A DNA stretch of 64,000 nt from Maratus speciosus (taxonomy: Eukaryota; Arthropoda; Arachnida; Araneae; Salticidae), in contig OZ010791.1 in NCBI GenBank assembly GCA_963932465.1, forward strand, positions 324,155,283 through 324,219,282, given 5' to 3'. The notes below the pieces were generated by a model. It was not told where the DNA came from, did not search any database, and was given only the letters and a program-made list of their open reading frames with translations. Position 1 is the first letter of the stretch, and each line of letters begins with the position of its first letter. Positions 57,397-64,000 of this stretch are shown here, piece after piece. The position numbers and the translations under genes are program-made.

Positions 57397-59051
57397 ACCG
57401 AATTGCGTTAAAAAAAAAAATAAAAATAAATAAACAAATAAATAAATAAAATAAAATACATTCTTATAACTCAAAAAATTATAATCATATTAAATATTGT
57501 TTACTGCGTTGGATTAAGCGTCTCATTTCCAATTAAAATATATCTTTGAATTGAAATTTGAATGAAATACACGGTCATGAAAAATCGAAAAGTGTGAAAA
57601 ATATGATTACAAATATCTCGATAACTAATTATACGATCGACTTAATTTTTGATTTATGTTTTTTATTGTCTTTTAGATTCACTACTTCAAATACACAATT
57701 TCGAAAATTTTTGTATACCTTTTATCAGAACGAATATTTCGAGAGTACGAAAAAAATAGTTCCGGATAATCGAAGTTACTGATATTCAATAGGCTTTTTA
57801 CCATTGTTAATTTCTAAGTACACACCGAATTTCAAGTCTCAATCTCAATTTGTTCGGGAGATACAGCCTTTACAGACACACACACATACACACAGACGGA
57901 CGGCAATTTTTTTTTTTCTAAAAATATGTTTTTCGGAATCTCCAGTGTCTGACACATGTAAATCCGTCAAAAAAATTTCTCGATTTTTAAAACGATTACA
58001 AGACTTACCTTATACTACGTATGATGAGTAAGTACAAATCTTGGCTTGTTTCAGCCATTCAATGGAAAAAAAGCATACGCGCAATGCATCCAAGAATAAT
58101 TCTTTCGTAAAAATTGTATTATCTTTAAAAAAAATTATATGTGTATACATTTTTCTAATAACTCTAAATAATAAAATAAAGCTTTCCTAACATGCATTTT
58201 TAATTTTATAATTAAAAGCCAATTAATTAAAAGAGACAATAATTCTTACAGAGGTCACTTTTCCATGTATTTTATTGGTTCAAAGGTTACCTGACCCCTT
58301 AAAATAAATTTACTTGCTGTACGAATAATGAAACGAGCACACGTTCGATCGAGCAATATCAGATATTTCCTAATAAATTAGTTTTTCATGAGGAAAACGG
58401 AGAAAAACGTGCTGTGTGATAGTTTGCCTATCGCAAATTCGTCCATGACAAAGTTATCTCTATTTTTATCTTCTACGGCACATATCCAGCAACAAGTGGG
58501 TGATTGTGATCAAAGATCGCGCAGGGTGTTTCGTTATTAAGTCCTGCTTTATGGAAATCCAAAATTTCACATTTTTCTTCCAAGTAGTTTAAATTATGCT
58601 TATAAAACGGCAAAAGGATGATTTAAGGTCTATGATAGAAGTGACTAGATATTTTGAAATTTCTTATGCTATCCTGCAATCTAGCAGTCTTCAATGACTG
58701 CTTGGGTAACGCTTAGATGCCTTGATCAAGAAGTGGGCTCTCTCGGTCAACAATCGAGTACCGAAATTTAATTTGGATACAGTCCCTAAAATACGCTCGT
58801 TTCAAAATAATTAATTTCTCGGAAACATATCGTACGAATTGCATAAATTTTTTTTTGGCTATTTGAAGGGTGTAGAGTTCATTTATGCTGTCAAAATTGT
58901 GTACTACTATTGAAAAAAAAGAAAGTTATAGTTCGCTTTAATATGCAGATGGCCCCTTAATCAAATTTTATATACATCATTTAAAAGTAGACTTTATTAC
59001 CAATCGTGTGGCACCAGTAACTTTCGTCTACGATAATGTTTTGCAGAGTTA
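57397..59051. other. non-coding stretch
   Basis: Contains a CA/GACGG microsatellite (57876-57903). No gene recognised. Confidence 0.45.
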
Positions 59052-59086
59052 GTAAGGGGTGTTTACTTTTTTTTCCACGATTGTAC
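59052..59086 (-). mobile_element. solitary Tc1/mariner-like end
   Basis: On the minus strand TACAATCGTGGAAAAAAAAG followed by taaacacccc resembles Tc1-type termini beginning CAGTCGTGG. No partner end or coding remnant was found within 1.5 kb. Confidence 0.35.
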
Positions 59087-59526
59087 ATACACTCCTTGAA
59101 AATTCAAAGGAGTCTGGAAGAATTATTTTAGATTTTAAAATTCCTATTATCAGTTTCAGTGGAACAATTCGCAACCACCCTGTTTAATCCTAGAATTTTT
59201 AACATTTTTCTGCGATTAAAAACACTAAGAAAAAATCTCTTAACATTTGTGATAAATTCACGCATCCTGCGTTCCTTAGTATTGCATAATTTAAAAGCTA
59301 AAGTACGTGACATTTTTCGTTTAAATAAGTGTTAAGGCCATCTTTATAAGTATTTTCATATGAAAAGTATGATAAATAATGATTAGAAGTAATAATTAGC
59401 TCGAAATTGTTGTCTATATATTCAGCGCTATTAACTTCTGTAATTAATTTCAATGCTTAACCGAAAAAAATTGAAGGGTTTAAACTATGTATCGCTTAAA
59501 GCTAATACTCTCAGTAAGTTATATAC

Positions 59527-59690
59527 ACTGTAAATTAAAATGTCTGAAATTCAAACACTTAAGTGTCTGAAACGGAGTGTTCAGTTTTCAGACATTTTAA
59601 AATGTCTGAATTTTTTCAGACACTTTTCGTGTCTGAATTTCAGACACTTCAAACGTCTTAATAGCATCCATTTTTTTTTGTAAGCATCAT
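59527..59690. repeat. palindromic repeat of AGACACTT/GTGTCT motifs with a CACTGTAAA end
   Basis: Begins CACTGTAAATTAAAATGTC, then alternates aaacacttaagtgtctga, cagacattttaaaatgtctg and cagacacttttcgtgtctga. Each is a self-complementary unit. Related to 62490-62733. Confidence 0.7.
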
Positions 59691-60516
59691 ACGTAGCCAT
59701 GTTTGACCACGTTGAATCCTGGAAAAATATTTGGCTGGGGTCCTGCCCCCCCCCCCCCCCGCCCCTACAACCTGATTTTTCTGGTGCTCCCAATTTTGGT
59801 ACGCAATTTTTGTTAAACTGATAATTTAAATCTTTTACGACATTTTACTGATTATAATCAATATTTTGAACTTCAGGAGTAGAACAAGATTAAAACAAAA
59901 AATATTTATCTAAATATTAGATTTTTTTAATTTGTTTTATTTTTAATCTTATTTTACTTTAAAAGTTCAAAATATTGATTATAATCAGTGGAATTTCGAA
60001 ACAGATTTAAAATATAAACTTTACAAATATTGCACATCAAATTTGTGGGCACTAAAATCGTAGGGGGGCGGGGCACGGCCCAGTATGCCCATTCTTTAAT
60101 CAAGAAGTTCTTTTGCAAAAAATACAACCCTGCATTATTGTTATCTTAATTGAGATGTCCGGTATTCGGGAGTATCCGTTGTGGAGGTTAATGGACATTC
60201 CCGAATAGCTATTCTGAAACATCTATTTAGCGAATACTTTTTTAATCCGCATGGCATACATATTTGTATATTTTTACCTCACAAAAGCAGACATCTCCGA
60301 TTATCGGACAAATTCAGCGGCAAGGGCTATTGAGGGCTTTTAAAGTACATGGATAGATATATATATTTCTTACAATCTTGTCCTACTCTACTTCATATAA
60401 TTTAAAAATAGATTTTTTTAAAATTTATATTGCCACATAGGCAATTTTACATATATATCAGATGATAATCACAACAGCTATTTAACTATGAATAAATAAA
60501 TAAATATTCTACTTTA
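59691..60516. repeat. inverted-repeat segment with poly-C
   Basis: A 15-C run lies at 59746-59760. actgattataatcaatattt (about 59848) is inverted against aaatattgattataatcagt (about 59970), with arms of about 65 bp. A related right arm recurs at 60780-60845 (aagttcaaaactttcattat), suggesting one larger repeat interrupted by the 60517 element. Confidence 0.6.
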
Positions 60517-60736
60517 CCCTTTGCACTCGAGGGCTCCGGAGCGGAGCCATTTAAAATTTGTTTTCAAACTCGAGGGCTCCGCTAAGGAGACAATGCAAAT
60601 AATTTTGTGATACCTGTCTAGAAAAGCTAAGATTACATGGTATCACAAAATTATTTGCATTGTCTCCGTAGCGGAGACCTCGAGTTTGAAGACAAATTTT
60701 AAATGGCTCCGCTCCGGAGTCCTCGAGTGCAAAGGG
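60517..60736. mobile_element. 220-bp near-perfect foldback with TTAA flank, family P3
   Basis: Two arms of about 100 bp, starting CCCTTTGCACTCGAGGGC and, inverted, CCCTTTGCACTCGAGGAC, fold around a loop of about 24 bases. Within each arm ggctccggagcggagcc is itself a palindrome. The right flank is TTAA (60737-60740) and the left TTTA (60513-60516). Few mismatches suggest recent activity or strong exchange between arms. No coding content. Confidence 0.85.
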
Positions 60737-61370
60737 TTAATATTGAGAAAAAAAATTACTTCGGTATTTTGTTTATTTATATTTTGTGTTTTTTAATCTT
60801 TTCCTATTCTAAAAGTTCAAAACTTTCATTATAATCAGTGCAAGATTTAATGTATCAACTTTACGAAAATTTCATACAAAATCCCCCCCCCCCTCCCCGA
60901 AAAAAAATAAAAATCCTTATCATTTAAAAATTAGATTTTTTAAAAATTTATATTGCCACATGGGCTTATTGTTATCATTCCTATGAGGTACTAAACAAGA
61001 CATCTTTAAAGCAAAATAAAGCCAAAAAAAAAAAAAAAAAAAAAAGTTAGCACATGATATCACTATGATACAAACTTGCGATGCTTATCAGTAAAGTCTA
61101 ATTGGAAAATGACCTTCGAATCCACGCATGCAGCGAAATCTAAATAAACAAATGATTTCCTTTTTCCTGTCTGGCTTACTTCTATGTTTCAAAATCAAAA
61201 GTTTTCACACATTAAAAGATTTAATAGCTTTAGGAATATATCTAAGAAATACTTGAGATAAACATTCATTTTCAATTATATATAAATTTCATGAAAATCA
61301 ATTGATTTTTTTTTCCAAAAGCGAAAGTTTATAAATATATTTTTTAATTTCAGCTGAATATTGTTCAATG
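60737..61370. other. non-coding interval with poly-A and poly-C
   Basis: C-rich run near 60882-60896 and poly-A at 61023-61044. No gene. Confidence 0.5.
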
Positions 61371-61374
61371 GAAA

Positions 61375-61500
61375 AAAAAAAAAAGGCAATCCCGAAAATC
61401 CCGGAATTTTCCAGTAAAAATTCCGGGATTTTCTGGGTTAAAATTAAAGCGGGATCCCGGGATCTCAATCCGGGATTGTAATCCCTAGCTAGGGAGTAAG
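61375..61500. mobile_element. probable hAT-type miniature element rich in ATCCCGGGAT
   Basis: aatcccggaatttt/aaaattccgggatt, gcgggatcccgggatc and aatccgggattgtaatccct form overlapping palindromes. On the minus strand the end reads AGGGATTACAATCCCGG, a style common among hAT-like miniature repeats. A duplication was not found. Confidence 0.5.
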
Positions 61501-62489
61501 AAAACTTTAGGAGATCTTTCAAAGTTTTTTTTTTTTTTTCTATTTCCTGGTCGAGTATGAGATAAGCATTAGCCATTGAAATTGAAACTAAGAACTGCCA
61601 TATTGAAAACAAAACAAAACAAGAGAATGAACTTAACTTTTAAATATGTCTGTTTTTTAGTGATGTTATTACTTTAAATTTGAGAAAAAAGATGAGAATA
61701 AATAATACATAATTTGTAATAAAAGACAACGTCATAAATTTAAAAATATATACTTCTAGAATTAGTGTTTTTTTTTTGCAAAAAGATTCAAAACTAATTA
61801 AATTTCATGTAAGATTTTGTTTAGTACAATAAATAAAATCATAAAAGACAATAATTTTAGTACTATAAAGAAATTATAACACTTACTTTAATCGCTGTTT
61901 GCAAGAGGTAAGAAATATTCCTCGATTTGAAATTTTAAAAACTACCACAACCACAGTGAGGGAGAAAGACTTTCATCAGTTTAAAAGGTAATCCCATAAT
62001 ACATCCGACTAGCCATATTTAAAGAATGAGATGTTTCATCCTAAAAACAGGACCCGCCAGACAAAAGTTTCTTTTTTTTTTTTGCCAGCTTCGACAGGAC
62101 GAAGATGAATAACACAATATTATTGATATAAATTGATACGAGTTAACACTAAGCCCATTGCACACGCTTTGTAGAATTTCCGGGTGTAATCTTCAACCGT
62201 CGTCTACTTCTGTTCTGTGTCTATCCCGCCCTTGTATCGACGACAGCTTCTAAGAGACATTTGATGTCGAGCACACACGTCAGATGTATGTATTCAATAA
62301 ATAAATAATCCAAGTCAATACGAATTAAAATCACAGTACTTCACATTTCGCAAAAAACGAATTAAAATACACGCGTACATAAAAACAAACTTTGTTTGAA
62401 TTACAACGTATACCACTTCGAACGAAGACATCTAAAACGCATGCGCAACTGGGAGTGCTAGTGCCCCCTGGTGGTTATTGCGTCGGAAG
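61501..62489. other. non-coding interval, locally richer in CpG
   Basis: About 62090-62280 has more CpG and GC than its neighbours, and could be a promoter or 5' exon, but no open frame or TATA/initiator arrangement is convincing. Confidence 0.35.
62462..62474 (-). promoter_or_regulatory. CTCF-like motif
   Basis: The minus strand reads CCACCAGGGGGCA, matching the core CTCF consensus CCACNAGGGGGC. Function is only inferred; the motif may be chance. Confidence 0.3.
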
Positions 62490-62733
62490 TATCAAAACGT
62501 CTTAAATTAAGACACGTTTAAAGCAATGAAGTGTCTTAAAATAAGACGTTTGCGGATATTTTAGACATTATTCTCAGTTCGTTTACACCATGGTCATAGT
62601 AAGACACTTATGTATCTTAAATTAAGACATCTATAATGTCTGAATTTTCAGATTAAGACACTTAAGTGTCTAAAATTCTTTTTCAGTCACATATGTGTCT
62701 AAATTTAAGACGCTTCTATTTGCAGTGTATATT
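62490..62733. repeat. palindromic repeat of AAGACACTT/AAGTGTCTT motifs
   Basis: cttaaattaagac, gaagtgtcttaaaataagac, taagacacttaagtgtct and tatgtgtctaaatttaagac recur, each self-complementary. The right end is tttgcagtgtata, which restores the CACTG terminus. Likely the same repeat class as 59527-59690. Confidence 0.7.
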
Positions 62734-63114
62734 TCTTCAATATAAAGTTCTAAGTATATTTTTTCCAAGTCTTTTTAATGATTTTGAAGAAACTTTTATA
62801 ACAATAACACCTGCCCGAAAAATAGTAAAAAATGCTTTAAAAGTTTTTAAAAATATGCATTTTTCTATTTAAAATATAGATGATAAAAGAAAACTGTCAA
62901 TAAAGAAAACAATATTTTATACAAACCAAATTACTTTCATGTAGGAAAAAAAAAATGAAATATTCCGTTGAATATGTTAATCGTAGAATTTCTAAAACAT
63001 TTTTTGAACATTCTGAATTTACAACATATAATACTAAAGCATTTTCATCACTCGATTAAAAAAAAAAAAATACAAAATTCTTAAAGCACGTTTGTAGCAA
63101 TCTTCTAAAAGAAA
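62734..63114. other. non-coding interval
   Basis: Nothing supportable. Confidence 0.4.
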
Positions 63115-63510
63115 AGTATTTAAGGCGCTATTTTTACGCACATTTAATATTCTGTGTAACTTTAATAGGGTAATAAAGTTCACACTATAATTTAATTACT
63201 TTTCTCAACGGAAATGCCGATAATTAGCTTTGAATAATTAATCTTATTGTAATTCTAATGCTGATGCAGAATGCTCCCCAAACACAAACATTCCGTAATA
63301 AAAAAAAATCAAAATTTATCATTAAGTTGTTAGTAAAGTTCCAATAGTACACGAACTCGGGAATCAAATGACATCGAAGCACGTTCTAATTAATTTCGTT
63401 AGGAGTTCTTTGATTTTCGTCAATAGAACAGTGTATTTTTGAATTGATTATTATAGGAATAGTATTGTATTTTGCGGCACGTGATCATTTCTTTTACGAT
63501 AAGTGCAAAA
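63115..63510. repeat. third copy of the 55-kb dispersed repeat
   Basis: aattacttttctcaacggaa, gataattagctttgaataat, ctaattaatttcgttagg and cgtgatcatttcttttacg follow the same order as 55552-55925. Confidence 0.65.
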
Positions 63511-63571
63511 TGTTATTCATTTAATAGTAATTAATACGCTACATTTATGTTTATTTGTCAGGAATAAATAT

Positions 63572-64000
63572 ACAAGGTGTCCATAATTAAACGACCCTAC
63601 TTTAAAGTTGTCTAAATACGAAACTATTGGTCAAAAAGTTGTGAAATTTTGTGTCGGACATAATAAAGAAATGAGAATTTGTTTGAGCGAAAAAAAATTT
63701 ACTTCAAAATTTCGCCACCAGAGGGCGTTTTTTAATAAATTAAGCATTTAGCCACCGCCCACTGAATACTAGCCCTGAACTCTGTGAAAAAAATGGCGGC
63801 TGTCGTAGTCGGATTTTTTTTTTTCAGAGTTTGTACGGTCCATTCAATTCGAACACCAATAATTTTATAGGTTTTTAAGCTTTATTTTTTTCAGGGGGCA
63901 GTCTGTATATTTGTCTTATTGAATCTGAGAAAAATAAAGCGTAAAAACTTTTTTTAAATGTGTAATTCATTAAAAAAGCCCCTGGTGGTGAAATTTTGAA
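63572..64000. mobile_element. mariner-like palindromic element, truncated by the window end
   Basis: The left end ACAAGGTGTCCATAATTAAA is of mariner type. ttcaaaatttcgccaccaga (about 63703) is inverted against cctggtggtgaaattttgaa (63981-64000), so the right arm is just entering as the window stops. No coding remnant is visible in the available part. Confidence 0.65.

Noticed and set aside
58520..59090. A mariner-like element between gcagggtgtttcg and the end at 59052
   Set aside because: The two ends are not inverted copies of each other and no transposase remnant lies between.

Overview
This is a strongly AT-rich eukaryotic window. It has no operon structure and no gene-dense stretch, but many tRNA-derived SINEs, Tc1/mariner-type elements, a Penelope-like retroelement, Helitron-like ends and palindromic miniature elements. 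The mix of families suggests an arthropod. A chelicerate such as a spider would fit, but that is inference and no diagnostic host gene is present. I see no intact protein-coding gene. The only host-gene candidate is one small exon-like open frame near 31.6 kb. The window reads as an intergenic or intronic graveyard of nested transposons.

Layout. 0-4 kb: two SINE copies with good tRNA-like heads, one SINE tail, and a tandem repeat full of short palindromes. 4-7 kb: a 2.9-kb element with about 280-bp inverted termini that carries a decayed, internally deleted gene of an uncharacterised family ending in a cysteine-rich CXC-like tail. 8-12.2 kb: TTAA-flanked miniature elements, tandem duplications and a hAT-like palindrome. 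12.9-16.4 kb: a nest of five elements, with a TA-flanked pogo-like element inside a miniature element. 18.7-24.6 kb: a Tc1-like element split by a 4.1-kb element whose long inverted arms are built from tandem units. 24.7-26.2 kb: a foldback made of about 330-bp units. 28.8-29.8 kb: a near-identical 465-bp tandem duplication. 33.3-37.8 kb: a Helitron-like interval packed with nested miniature elements that have 8-bp target duplications. 38.4-41.2 kb: a Penelope-like 3' end and two deleted mariner-like elements. 41.8-43.3 kb: a full-length dead Tc1-like element. 45.2-45.9 kb: an internally deleted mariner-like element. 47-64 kb: more miniature elements, a second GGGTCATTCCA-type element interrupted by a tRNA-Ser-like SINE with a perfect 13-bp duplication, a TA-flanked element with an array of GGGGAGG-TGATACA motifs, a near-perfect 220-bp foldback, and a mariner-like end running off the window.

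The most interesting content is in element architecture, not in working genes. (1) A putative transposon superfamily carries the CXC-tailed gene. (2) A set of palindromic elements, ending GGTACTTTT or GGCACAGATG, shares 8-bp target duplications and internal TTGGCG motifs. (3) Two elements share GGGTCATTCCA termini plus a conserved subterminal block. (4) Three unrelated short palindromes use TTAA targets. Because elements insert into one another, their relative order of arrival can be read directly. Superfamily names rest on recognised protein motifs or target-site duplications; no database search was possible.
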